DNA of 64,000 nt from Aurantiochytrium sp. KH105 (taxonomy: Eukaryota; Sar; Bigyra; Thraustochytrida; Thraustochytriidae), in contig BGKB01000097.1 of NCBI GenBank assembly GCA_003116975.1, positions 186,001 through 250,000 of the forward strand, written 5' to 3'. The notes under the pieces were generated by a model, which was given only the letters and a program-made list of their open reading frames with translations, was not told the DNA's origin and ran no database searches. Made by a program: the position numbers and the translations under genes. This document shows, in pieces, positions 1 to 9,171 of the stretch; position 1 is the stretch's first letter, and each line of letters opens with the position of its first letter.

Positions 1-2
1 CA

Positions 3-1364
3 TTTTCAAGACTATTCGTCGGTGGAAATCTATATCTTGAAGGTCTCACCGGCGCCGCCGAGCTCTCGGAGAACTTGAACGTACGCGGCGAATTTGTCGA
101 GCTGCGTTCCTGCTGGGGCGTTTCTCACCTTCCCTCGAGTTTGTTCGACGTGCGCAGTGCGACGAAGCCGCTGTATATTCGACTTATTGGAACTGGTCTT
201 CGCGGAGGCGCTCTTGATGTCGTTCGAACCATGCAAGTACCTCACGTGAACGTGGAAATTTCGGGCGCTCAGCTCGAGGAACTCGCGGCTGCCGCGCAGC
301 AGTCCAGCAAGCAGCTCGCGGAGCAAGAGCTCGCGGAGCATATTCGTAACTGGCACCCAACACTTCACCTCGAAGTCGACCCGGCTTATCAACGAGGGCT
401 CCAGCTCTTCCTCACCAAACTGAGGAGCTCCAAAGAATACACCAATGAGGTGCTCCGCGTCGGCCTCGTGCGCCGCGTGCGTGAAGCATTGGAGCTGCTA
501 GCTCAGGAAGATCTTTCTACGCGTGCCGAGCTACTCTCGCGCGTGTGTGATAGTGTCGACAGCTGCGGAGATAAGCCCATCTGGGCACTGAACCAAATAT
601 GCGCTCTGGCCGCCATTATCAAAGCTCGCAGGGACGCTGACGCGCTTCGCGAGGTGGGACGAGCCATCATGCGGCTTGGAATTGTACATGACTTTGCAAT
701 GCGCAAAGTGACGGCGCTGGGTCCGAGTGTTGACGAGGTGTGCGTGTTTTTGAGGTACGAAGTTGATCTTCGCGAGCGCCTCGCGCTTCCTGTATCAGCG
801 GTAGAAATGCTGTATCCTCACTATGTAAACATTGGGTCAGAAGACCTCGAGGCGGCCGCACGAGCTGTGGAAGCCGCCACGGAATCCTCATTCCAGCAGT
901 GGCTCTCTGCTTGGGATGAGTGGCGTCGATTCCTGCGTTGGCAGCAAGTCGTTCCTTATGATCAGCTGCAATGTGCTGATGCTTCTTTTCGATTTTCGGG
1001 AGCATGGTCTCGCGCGGTTGTGCTCCGTGGCGAAGAGTGCGGATATGACGAGGTGGCCGAGTATTGGGAACGCACAGGGCTAGACCTTTTCACGAATTCT
1101 CGAGTTGATGCACAGACGTTATTTTGCGGGTTGTTGCGTGCGCCCGGCCCGTCTGAGTCCTCGCGTTTGCAGCTCGAGGGCGGAATCATTATGGCAGAGG
1201 ATGCAGCAGAGCAGAGAGACATTGACGCGGCCGAATCCGCGTCGTTCGCGCGACACCGCGCGGAAACAGTGGGCGGTGGCCGTCGTCGCAATGCTCTGTA
1301 CCGCCTCTGGGCAAGCATCTGTTCCATCCTTCCTTCGCGCAATAGCAAGGCTCTTTTGGTGTGA
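3..1364 (+). CDS. LRR-NEL type E3 ubiquitin ligase, 5' partial
   Basis: The frame is open from base 3, so the gene begins before the window. The first ~60 residues look like the end of a leucine-rich repeat array (LFVGGNLYLEG, then LNVRGEFVELRSCWGVSHLP). A cap-like segment follows (LPSSLFDVRSAT...IRLIGTGLRGGALDVVRTM) whose spacing matches the LRR/NEL junction of SspH/SlrP effectors. The rest matches the NEL (novel E3 ligase) fold: the catalytic CxD motif is C-G-D at 564-572, followed by WALNQI, then GRAIMRLGIVHDFAMRKV, DEVCVFLRYEVDLRERLALP and WLSAWDEWRRFL, all in family order. NEL enzymes transfer ubiquitin through a Cys thioester. The last ~60 residues are acidic then basic and are not recognised. 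The family is best known from Shigella, Salmonella and rhizobia. The downstream convergent gene is only 38 bases away. The domain call is strong; substrate and location are unknown. Confidence 0.75.
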   Translation, partial: FSRLFVGGNLYLEGLTGAAELSENLNVRGEFVELRSCWGVSHLPSSLFDVRSATKPLYIRLIGTGLRGGALDVVRTMQVPHVNVEISGAQLEELAAAAQQSSKQLAEQELAEHIRNWHPTLHLEVDPAYQRGLQLFLTKLRSSKEYTNEVLRVGLVRRVREALELLAQEDLSTRAELLSRVCDSVDSCGDKPIWALNQICALAAIIKARRDADALREVGRAIMRLGIVHDFAMRKVTALGPSVDEVCVFLRYEVDLRERLALPVSAVEMLYPHYVNIGSEDLEAAARAVEAATESSFQQWLSAWDEWRRFLRWQQVVPYDQLQCADASFRFSGAWSRAVVLRGEECGYDEVAEYWERTGLDLFTNSRVDAQTLFCGLLRAPGPSESSRLQLEGGIIMAEDAAEQRDIDAAESASFARHRAETVGGGRRRNALYRLWASICSILPSRNSKALLV

Positions 1365-1401
1365 GAGAAGAAGAACAATGTATATACGTTTTTTTATCGT
1401 C

Positions 1402-3357
1402 TTACAAAATAAAGTCTTGAAGTAACCTGTCGAGCTCGTCTGTGTTTTCCTCGACAAGTCCGTCAAACGAGGATGATGAAGAAGAAAACGAGGCACCAGC
1501 ACCAAAAGTAGCCGTTCCTGTTTGATCTGGAAGGAGGCTAGCGCCAAGCATGGCGTCCACAGCTTGTTGAGACGGCTCGGTCCCGGTGTTGTTTTGGACA
1601 AAGATTGAACGCGTTTGTAACGACGCGCCCGGTCGATGGCCAGACGAAGGTTGAGTTTTGGAATAGGGCTGCGGCAAAGCGAACGAGGACGCCTGATTTT
1701 GGCGCCTATTTTGCGTGTGATCGTTCTGCGAGCGCCGATCGAGGTGGTGTGTGGGTGCGTGGCGAATGGCCTGCTGCTGTTGTTGTCTCTGATTGTGTCT
1801 CTTCTGGCGTTGGGCCTCTTCATTGGCCTGGTGCTGCTTCAGCGCACTGACCTCGCGCACGAGATCCCGCAAAGCATCTTCCTGCCGGCGAATTTGCTTC
1901 CGCAAGGTGTCGCATTCGCCAAGAATTTCTTCTCGAAGAACCGAAAGCCGGGCATGTCCGACCTCGGCGTGTCCGTAATAAAAGTCGCGGCCCGGCGCAG
2001 CACCTGCCGTATATGGGTCATGGGCTCGTGTCGCGATGTCAACGTCTCGTCCCTGTGCAGGAAGAAACTCGCGAGGCTGATTGGAAGGCATACTCATTTG
2101 AACGTGGTGTCGCGCGGGAGAATGTTGTGGGGACACTGGATTGGCATCTCGAGGCTTTCGAAAGTGCTGCGGCGACCCGTCATTCGCTTGGTGATTGGCT
2201 TGATGATGCAGATGCTGGTTTCCTGTTGCTTGTTGATTCGAAGTGTTGTTGTTGTTGTTTTTGTTGTTGTTGGTGGTGTTTGTGCTCTCAGTATCCGCAA
2301 CTTTTATTGACGATACGGGGGCGGTATCGTGGTGATCCTGATGCTTGGCACCGGTATAACGTCCCTTTTCTCGCTCAAAGGCCATGCGAAGTTCTTCGCG
2401 CTCGCGCTCAAGACGTTCCTCCTCTTTGCGTTCCTCTTCCTCGCGCTCGCGCCGTTCTCGTTCGAGACGTCGGCGCTTTTCTTCAAGCTGCTCTCGAAGA
2501 AATTGCTCTGTTTCGTGTTGCTTGCGAAGTTTTTCTTGGATACGGAGCTGCTCCTCTGGAGCCGCGCGGTCGAAATGGAATCGGGAGTGACGAGCGCTTT
2601 CCGATTCACGATGCGAATTAATACCCGGACTCATGTGCCGAGAACTCGTCTTGTTGTCAAAGTCGAGCGGGGGCACAAAGCCTGATGCAAGCGCTGTGTA
2701 ATTGGAAACCTTGGCAGTATTATATGGAGTGAAGCCATACGTTGGTGCTTCTTGCGGACGCGTGGGCGATGCGAGAGCAGACTGCACGTATGACGTTTTA
2801 CCCTTTGGCGCGCCGTCAGTAGGATATGCAGATCCAGCGATGAGATCATGCTGATGGTGTGTTGGGGATGTCAAGGTACTTTGCGTTCGAAGATTGGCAA
2901 TGAGACCACCGTGAGAGTCTCGAAGGGGCGCCCCTGCTCCTCCTTTGCCAAACGGATTGTAATTCGCAATTTCTTGACGCTCGCGCTGTTGCTCGCGCTG
3001 AAGTTCGAGTTTTTCCTGCGCCTTGCGTTCATTTTTCAGCGCAATTTGTATGTCAAGCTCGCGCCTAAACTGCTCCTGTTTGCTCAGTTTGGCCAAATGT
3101 GCCTCATCGGGAGGGGCATGTTTGGCTTGCAGCGTTTGAGCAAAGGCGCGCGGAGGCAGCGGTCGCGTGGGGGATGACGGTGCATTCCCGCTTGCCTCGC
3201 TTGGCATGATCGCCGATGCTAGCTGCGCTCCGCCCGGCGCCCAGGCGGTCGCTGATTGTTGATAGAGATCTTGACGCGAAGGCATGGCGTGGCCGCCATA
3301 TTCGCTCTCGACCCCAACGCCAAGGTCGCGGACCGCACCGCGCGGGTCGGCAAACAT
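1402..3357 (-). CDS. Coiled-coil protein, possibly CSPP1-like ciliary/centrosomal
   Basis: A 651-residue protein from a good ATG. It is mostly disordered, with Ser/Pro- and Gln/Asn-rich linkers and three charged helical blocks. The first (about 90-125, KQEQFRRELDIQIALKNERK) leads into NPFGKGGAGAPLRD near residue 135, a pattern that recurs in CSPP1/CCDC66-like ciliary proteins. The second (about 270-330) is a dense Glu/Arg coiled coil (RRRLERERREREEEERK). The third (about 465-520) is another coiled coil followed by a Gln/His-rich stretch. Low-complexity Asn and Thr runs sit near residue 365. The Asp-rich end is followed by a run of Ser. A structural role at the basal body or axoneme would suit the dynein gene in the window. 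That is inference from one motif; a generic coiled-coil protein is the alternative. Confidence 0.6.
   Translation of the reverse strand: MFADPRGAVRDLGVGVESEYGGHAMPSRQDLYQQSATAWAPGGAQLASAIMPSEASGNAPSSPTRPLPPRAFAQTLQAKHAPPDEAHLAKLSKQEQFRRELDIQIALKNERKAQEKLELQREQQRERQEIANYNPFGKGGAGAPLRDSHGGLIANLRTQSTLTSPTHHQHDLIAGSAYPTDGAPKGKTSYVQSALASPTRPQEAPTYGFTPYNTAKVSNYTALASGFVPPLDFDNKTSSRHMSPGINSHRESESARHSRFHFDRAAPEEQLRIQEKLRKQHETEQFLREQLEEKRRRLERERREREEEERKEEERLEREREELRMAFEREKGRYTGAKHQDHHDTAPVSSIKVADTESTNTTNNNKNNNNNTSNQQATGNQHLHHQANHQANDGSPQHFRKPRDANPVSPQHSPARHHVQMSMPSNQPREFLPAQGRDVDIATRAHDPYTAGAAPGRDFYYGHAEVGHARLSVLREEILGECDTLRKQIRRQEDALRDLVREVSALKQHQANEEAQRQKRHNQRQQQQQAIRHAPTHHLDRRSQNDHTQNRRQNQASSFALPQPYSKTQPSSGHRPGASLQTRSIFVQNNTGTEPSQQAVDAMLGASLLPDQTGTATFGAGASFSSSSSSFDGLVEENTDELDRLLQDFIL
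1408..1413 (+). terminator. AATAAA polyadenylation signal
   Basis: AATAAA lies 44 bases after the stop of the LRR-NEL gene and inside the last codons of the convergent minus-strand gene. The two 3' ends therefore overlap. Confidence 0.45.
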
Positions 3358-4822
3358 CGTACCCCGCCCAGCGCTGGGCGAGAGAGCGAGAATTGATCTC
3401 TTTCGTCCTGCGCCGGACGAACGAATGAACGTTGACTCAACCTGCCACGGGTGACAAGGCCGTGGTTCTCACGTGCATGTATGTATCCGTTGGTTATTAT
3501 CGTACCATCATCGTACGTAGCAAGTATTTTACTTATGTGTTTACGACTTGACTGTGAGTGCAAAGGACAGACTGAAATGAGGGGACAGGTGGCCAAAGGG
3601 CTATTTCTCTCTGGTCAAATGAGAATCATGAAATCCCTGGATTGTCATTCTTTGGTCGGACAAAGTTTTGTCGAGTAGTGAAAAGAGTGCGCATTGAGAA
3701 TTGACTCGGCGGATTGTGCGGCATCGCGCATGCTGTGAGCTGCCAAGGATTTCGTTTCCTCTCTCTCTTTTTCGTAGGGATCTCGCCGATCCATGCGCGT
3801 AATCTGATGAACAATTGCGATGTGTCTTCTCCCTTCACGGCCTCACAAGCAAAGAAAGACCTGTGCCACTGCGTGGAACAGAAAGGTCCCCTAAATTGGG
3901 GTTCATTTTCAATTTCGAGCGGGCAATGTTTTAGCCAGCCTCTTGCCGACTCACTGCAGTGAGCCTTACTTTCATGCAAAAGCCGGAGACGTCAATCCAC
4001 ACAGGTCCTTTTCTTCTTCTTCTTCTTTTATTTCTTCTTCTTCTGATTCTATACCTCTTCTTCTTCATTCTAACTAGTACTACCTTGACCCAATGAGCTG
4101 CGTGACCCACTTCTTCTTCTTCAGCTCGTTCTCATCCTCTTCCCCTGATCGCAGTCAGTCCTGCCATCGCTTCTCGTATGTCCTTCCATGCGCGTGGCAG
4201 CCCCACTGGCCGGGTATCTCCGGCGGCCACCGCGCCGCGAGCTGCACCCGGCCTGCTTCCCCTTTTATAGACACTCCTCATGCGTCCCATCCCAGACGCC
4301 CACGGGACCCCCCGGGAGGTACCGGGACTGGCGGGTGCTGTCCCGATGTCCTTTCTTGCGGTGATTGCTCGCGTCGACGCAGGCGTCCCAAGGTGGCAAC
4401 GACGGGCGGAAGCCGCACCGTGGCGGCAGACAGTCGCGCAGCTGCTCAATTACTCTGCTCGATTGCCGCTGGCGGCTGCATCGAGCGGAAATTTTGCGTC
4501 GCGGAGAGCTCGGAGAGGAAGATCGGGGCCGGGGCCTTTGCTGCTTGGCGAACGAAGCAAATGCGGAATTGCAGGTGGAAACGGCAGCGACCTTTGGGCG
4601 AGCCGAGAGCGAGAGATCTACGGGTGAGATCATCTTTTGCGTGAAGAATTGGCGGGCCGGAAAGCAGAGCAGAAATCTCGGGCCCGGAGACGGGGTCGAA
4701 GCGTGAGACGCAAGTGTTTATCGTCTTGAGACGTGTGTGTGAGCTTGAGAAGCAGGTATCCTTCGATTAGGCAGGAAGGGGACGTAGAAAGCTTGAGACG
4801 CATATTTATCCAAGAAACCGAG
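3358..4822. other. Intergenic region, divergent promoters
   Basis: No ORF here looks protein-like. It contains a pyrimidine-rich TTC microsatellite at about 4009-4070 and GC-rich DNA before the next gene. It must hold the promoters of both the minus-strand coiled-coil gene and the plus-strand tetraspanin-like gene. The 183-residue ORF at 4093-4644 is low-complexity Ser/Arg/Pro and is treated as spurious. Confidence 0.5.
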
Positions 4823-6181
4823 ATGCCCAGCGTCGTCGTCAGTCATGTACATTCACTCGAGTCGCGGCGCAATATGGACCAGAATCGCTCATTTGCATCG
4901 TCTGGGTCATCTGCGAAAGTATCCATGACGAACTCGCTTCAAGGCCAAGAAAATGACGGCAATTTCATGTTTGCCGTGGCTTTTGCCTGTGTCGTATCTG
5001 GAATATGCGCACTATGCACCATGGCGCTGTCGCTGATCATGTATTTAAGCTCTCGTGGGCGTTACGAGGTTGGAGAGGCTTTTATGAGCAGCATTGGAGA
5101 AAGCCCTCTACTATGGCGTTTCATCGTATTCTTCCCCATTGGCGCAGGCGGCATCATTGCTTGTTTGAACATTTTGACTGCCTATCTCGCTCGCCTGTCG
5201 TTTTTTCAAGCTCGGGATTTCTCTATTGACGCCGATCCTGAGCTCGCACTGCGCGCAGAAGACGCGCTGACAATTTCAGATGTCGAGGAAGGTGTGCGTA
5301 AAAAGTATGGCGGCATTAAACAATACGCAGCCAACGTATGCCTTGCTCTGTCGCTGGCATTCGTGATTGTACAAGCCGTTTTCGCGATGACGCTTCAGGG
5401 GCTCGTGAATGAGATTGATGTTGCCGTTCGCGACGGAGAGCTTAACGACGCCGAGCCTGGCAGCACCAAGGCGCGAATTCTCGATGTTCAAGTGGCCATG
5501 TTCAACGAGTGCTGTGTGTCCCAAAACTACACAATGCAAGGCGTAATTGAAGCCTGCCCGAGCAACTACACAATTGGCAGTCCTGTATCTTGTGAGGTGG
5601 AGGATCGTTTGTTATTTTTCCGCGATGCCTTGTGCACATGCTATCTATCAAGCGAGGAGGCCTATGAGACATACTTGCATCAGATTCGGGACTTTGACGT
5701 TTGCAACATTCTTTCCAAAGCAGACGTTCACGTTGACAAGAACGCAAACGTGCCGGGAACGGGCTTGAGCATGTCAAACGTTTTTTCTGTAAGTGACACT
5801 ACAGTGGTGGGAGACCCGTCTGAGGGAGGATGTGGTGTGGGCTATGCCAAAGGCTTCCAGTATGTCTTTTATCTGTGGTTGGCATCCTTTCTGCGACCGA
5901 TTGTGGCATCCTTTGTCGCTTTGGCTCTCGTCCAGCTTCTTGCGGTTCTCTATGGGCTATATCGCATCAGAACTGGATACGGAACCGCGTTAATACATGC
6001 TCGACTTCGCTTCGAAGAAGAGGAAGAATTTCGCGCTTTGCGCGCGTCGACTGTCGGACACTCTCGATCCAAGAAGAAACCCCCTGGAGCGAAGCAGTCG
6101 CGCGAAGACTTTGAGCCGAAAGGTAAGCCTCGTGCCAACCGTGTCATTTCACTTCCAGGAGCCAATACCAGCCACAGGTAA
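4823..6181 (+). CDS. Tetraspanin-like four-pass membrane protein
   Basis: The start is set at ATG 4823 (MPSVVVSHVH); the ORF extends upstream only through a GTG, and a second ATG lies 17 codons on. The 452-residue protein has a Ser-rich N-tail and four hydrophobic segments: FMFAVAFACVVSGICALC, WRFIVFFPIGAGGIIACLN, VCLALSLAFVIVQAVFAM, and ASFVALALVQLLAVLYGLY. A large extracellular loop lies between the third and fourth. That loop has a Cys-Cys pair (NECCVSQNY), at least five more Cys and two NYT glycosylation sequons, the typical large-loop arrangement of tetraspanins, although the usual CCG reads CCV. The C-tail is basic and Glu-rich. Tetraspanins organise plasma-membrane protein assemblies. 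A few GT...AG pairs near the 3' end would give introns of only 35-36 bases and were not used. Confidence 0.6.
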   Translation: MPSVVVSHVHSLESRRNMDQNRSFASSGSSAKVSMTNSLQGQENDGNFMFAVAFACVVSGICALCTMALSLIMYLSSRGRYEVGEAFMSSIGESPLLWRFIVFFPIGAGGIIACLNILTAYLARLSFFQARDFSIDADPELALRAEDALTISDVEEGVRKKYGGIKQYAANVCLALSLAFVIVQAVFAMTLQGLVNEIDVAVRDGELNDAEPGSTKARILDVQVAMFNECCVSQNYTMQGVIEACPSNYTIGSPVSCEVEDRLLFFRDALCTCYLSSEEAYETYLHQIRDFDVCNILSKADVHVDKNANVPGTGLSMSNVFSVSDTTVVGDPSEGGCGVGYAKGFQYVFYLWLASFLRPIVASFVALALVQLLAVLYGLYRIRTGYGTALIHARLRFEEEEEFRALRASTVGHSRSKKKPPGAKQSREDFEPKGKPRANRVISLPGANTSHR

Positions 6182-6468
6182 ACAAGCTCTTTTCGTGCTT
6201 TTAGTGTTGCAGCTGGCCTTTGCCCTCGCCGCTCTTTGCTGAAAATGTTTAAAGTTGGTCAACTTTGAGAATCAAGTAGCACGCCACCTCTTGACTATTG
6301 CGCGAATGGCAACCACACTGATCGAACTAGATCAAGGTGGAATATAATAAGACTGCAGACATAGAATAGATTGGTTGTTTCACTTGTTCGTCCCAGCATT
6401 GCAACTTTTCCAATCGTGGATGCTGTATTCAGAGGTGGTGATAAAGTACCTGACACTTTGTACCCCAT

Positions 6469-8385
6469 TTAATTGAGCGTGAAGTCTTCGTGGCGAAAGA
6501 ATTCCCCTCGGTCTTGAAGCGACTTTGGCTCAGGATCGACAATGCTTGCATCAAAAGTGTATGCGCGCTGAAGAAATTGTCCCGCAACCACTGCCACATC
6601 AAGGTCGGCACAAAGCGCCTGCGTGTGACGGAGAAGAGATTCGAGGTAAGATTTGTCAACGGCGGCCTCTCCGGTCGCTGCAAGCGTCGTGCTGAGTGCC
6701 TGGAAAGCGCCGCGGACGGTTGCGAGCTTGGTGGCCGCCTTGAGAACGTTGACAACAGCCGCAGTGCGCTGTGCAGACAAAAGCCCATGCGTTTGTTGCG
6801 CGCGATGGCAGTCAGCGTCGATATTGGGCCAATAGCGCGATGTGTAAATTGCGTCTTGCTCGGCATGATACCACGCCTCCTGGCGATAAATGGAGCTGTT
6901 AACAGCATTGTGCAACTTCCAGATGAAGAGACGCAAGGATGAGGGCGTGTCGATGGCTATAAGTTTGTCAGCAAGGGTGAGGGTGCCATCGATGTTGTCG
7001 ACTGGATCATTCCAGCCCAGCAAGAGGTATTCGATCGGGTAGAGATCGCGCTCACGGCCAAGAGCCACGTACTTGTTGAGATGGAAGCGGCAGTATGGGC
7101 ACGGGTACATGGTTGCAAAGAGCGGCATGTAGGCTTTGAAAGCTTTGACAATCTCCTCGCTCTCTTTCGCGCAGGCGATCTCAGCCACGGTATGCTTAAA
7201 CTTCCACACGGCATTTCCGATAAAGTATGGAAAGGTGAGACGCATATCTGCGTTGCGCACGTACGCGCGACCGAGGGGGACATCCAAGAAGGCGACGTAT
7301 TGCGAAAGGTCGCCAGTGGCACGGTGATCCACGCCAGACTCTGCAAAGCGTTCGCGGTTTTTTTGAAAACCATTCAGATAATGACGCGTCAAACGCCACG
7401 CACGACGAACCCGCTTGCGCTCACTCGGGCCAAGCGATGGCCAAGCCTCCAGGACGTCGCACGCAAAGGGCTCGAATTCATGCTTGTGCTCTTCAAACCA
7501 GTCACTGTCGTCATTCTGCTCCTGAGCGCTTTCGGCGTTGCTACAAGCGACAAGCAACCGCGGCATAAAGTCTTGATACCACCATTGCACCTGAATCATG
7601 GAGCCGTCGACGCGTTCTTCATGATGCTCTAAAATTACGCGGTTCCACTTGGCAAGGTAAGCTTCAGCACTCATGTCGGACGGCGGAAGCGTTGGCGCTG
7701 CAAAACCCTCGGCGTAGCCAGCCTCGGTTCGTGCAAGTTTTGCGCGCTCGTCATGAGCTTGTTGAAGACTCTGCTGCCTCTCTTCCTGTGCCTCGCGTGC
7801 TTCGAAAACGGCAGCGGCGTGTGCAAGGTCGCAAAGCTTGCCCGTAGTAGCGTCCTTTTCCATGTTTGTGAGAAGAGCAGCTCCGACATGGACTTTGAAT
7901 TCGAGCTTGGTCTCATCGTGATTTGCATTTTCCTCATTGACGCGACTATGCTCAGCAAGTGCCTCTGGAGAAAGCGATGCGACGTCAAAGTTAGCAATTC
8001 GATCGTCCAAGGCTGTATTTTCTTCATGCACGGCTTTGCGCAGCTCGTTCCAGGCGCTTGCGTCAATCTCGTGAATGTCCAGCGCGAGCACAAGTTCGAC
8101 TATTGCGTCGATGAAAGCGACAAAGTTGCGCCACGTGTACGGAAGTTCTCGAGCCGTAAGATGCGTGTGATAGTTTGCGGAAAATTGTCCGCGGTGCACG
8201 CGATAGGCTGCGCCTTGGATCAGCCTGAAGAGACCTGTCTGCAATTCAAGCAAGCTCGTTCCATCATTATCTCCCCCGAGCTTTTCGATGACCTGAAGGA
8301 CCTGTGCTTTGCCAGCCTCGTCGAGAGCCACAAAGGCTTCTTCGAGCTCCTTGCCGGCGGGGAGAGACGAAGCTCCGCTGCCCAT
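6469..8385 (-). CDS. Erv/ALR-type FAD sulfhydryl oxidase with myristoylation motif
   Basis: The start is ATG 8385, giving MGSGASSLPAG. Gly2 and Ser6 fit the N-myristoylation consensus. The upstream start at 8403 is TTG. The protein has 638 residues. Its N-terminal ~380 residues are helical and not recognised. The C-terminal part carries the Erv/ALR signature: WKFKHTVAEIA near residue 394 (FAD-contacting W and H), the redox pair C-P-Y-C at 429-432, and WKLHNAVN near 489-496 (the HNxVN FAD motif), ending near YWPNIDADC. Erv enzymes pass electrons from protein thiols to oxygen to make disulfides. With no signal peptide it should lie on the cytosolic membrane face, unlike Erv2. It is downstream of the Cys-rich membrane genes on the same strand. 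A near-identical 5' fragment sits at 20401-20841. Confidence 0.75.
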   Translation of the reverse strand: MGSGASSLPAGKELEEAFVALDEAGKAQVLQVIEKLGGDNDGTSLLELQTGLFRLIQGAAYRVHRGQFSANYHTHLTARELPYTWRNFVAFIDAIVELVLALDIHEIDASAWNELRKAVHEENTALDDRIANFDVASLSPEALAEHSRVNEENANHDETKLEFKVHVGAALLTNMEKDATTGKLCDLAHAAAVFEAREAQEERQQSLQQAHDERAKLARTEAGYAEGFAAPTLPPSDMSAEAYLAKWNRVILEHHEERVDGSMIQVQWWYQDFMPRLLVACSNAESAQEQNDDSDWFEEHKHEFEPFACDVLEAWPSLGPSERKRVRRAWRLTRHYLNGFQKNRERFAESGVDHRATGDLSQYVAFLDVPLGRAYVRNADMRLTFPYFIGNAVWKFKHTVAEIACAKESEEIVKAFKAYMPLFATMYPCPYCRFHLNKYVALGRERDLYPIEYLLLGWNDPVDNIDGTLTLADKLIAIDTPSSLRLFIWKLHNAVNSSIYRQEAWYHAEQDAIYTSRYWPNIDADCHRAQQTHGLLSAQRTAAVVNVLKAATKLATVRGAFQALSTTLAATGEAAVDKSYLESLLRHTQALCADLDVAVVAGQFLQRAYTFDASIVDPEPKSLQDRGEFFRHEDFTLN

Positions 8386-9171
8386 CTTTGCACGCGATTG
8401 CAATACGTTTTGCGTCCCTCGTCGCGACCCCGTAGTGCGAGAAAAGAAAACAACCTTCGAGCCGTTACGAGGGGACGGGACACTCTAGAAGTGTCCTATT
8501 CGACTCTTGAGTTCTGCTGAACAACCAGAAAGAGACAAGAAAGCAAACAAAACATCTCCTGGAAGGCAGCTGTGGCAAGTTCTTAAGTTCATCGGGAGTC
8601 TGCTCACTTGTTGTTTGAATTTTTTTAGCAGGGTTCTAAAAAGATCGAATCTGACCTTGTCAATTTCCTTGACCAAGCAATTTGGCTTCTTGTACACCTC
8701 TAGCGTGAGAAATATAAATCCAATGCAGTGACCGCTAGACGGTGAATAGTGGAATCTTTGCCGCAAAGCGTCCGGAGGTTGTTCGGCATCAATGAAAGCA
8801 AGGCGGGGCTCGCCATCACACCTGTTCAACCTTGGGCGACGAGAGAATCCATTGCAGCCTGGGCGATTCCCCGTCTTAACTAAAATATCATGGTGGCGAC
8901 GCAGCGCGCGACAAATTCCAAGTGCGATGTCGCAAAACTGGTTGGCGCGGATCACGAAAAGACTCTCGCTCCCTCAAATCGTGCCCTTGTAAACAGGAAC
9001 CGACTTGAAGACTTGAGCGTGAGGACATGATTCTATTTCATAATTTACGTCTAAATGCCCAGCGGTGAAATTTTATGAACGCGCCTGGCGGCGCTGCAGT
9101 ACGATCTGATGGAGCGAAACTTACGTCATAGTCGGATCGGAGCTGTAAAAAAGAGCAGGGGCAAAATTCTT
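8386..9171 (-). other. Intergenic, part of duplication; conserved ORF-like stretch
   Basis: This stretch lies between gene B and the Erv gene and is also present in the second copy (20842-21612). A minus-strand open stretch (8745-8955, IRANQFCDIALGICRAL...) keeps its frame in both copies but differs at roughly 16 of 70 residues, so it is probably not under strong constraint. On the minus strand just after gene B's stop there is a splice-like series: a GTGAAAG donor, a TTTTTTACAG acceptor, then GACGTAAGT. The matching acceptor and second donor are lost in copy 2. Confidence 0.3.

Noticed and set aside
4093..4644. 183-residue plus-strand ORF
   Set aside because: Ser/Arg/Pro low-complexity starting in a TTC microsatellite, with other frames equally open.
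6123..6212. GT...AG pairs near the 3' end of the tetraspanin-like gene
   Set aside because: Introns would be only 35-36 bases and the frame is open without splicing.
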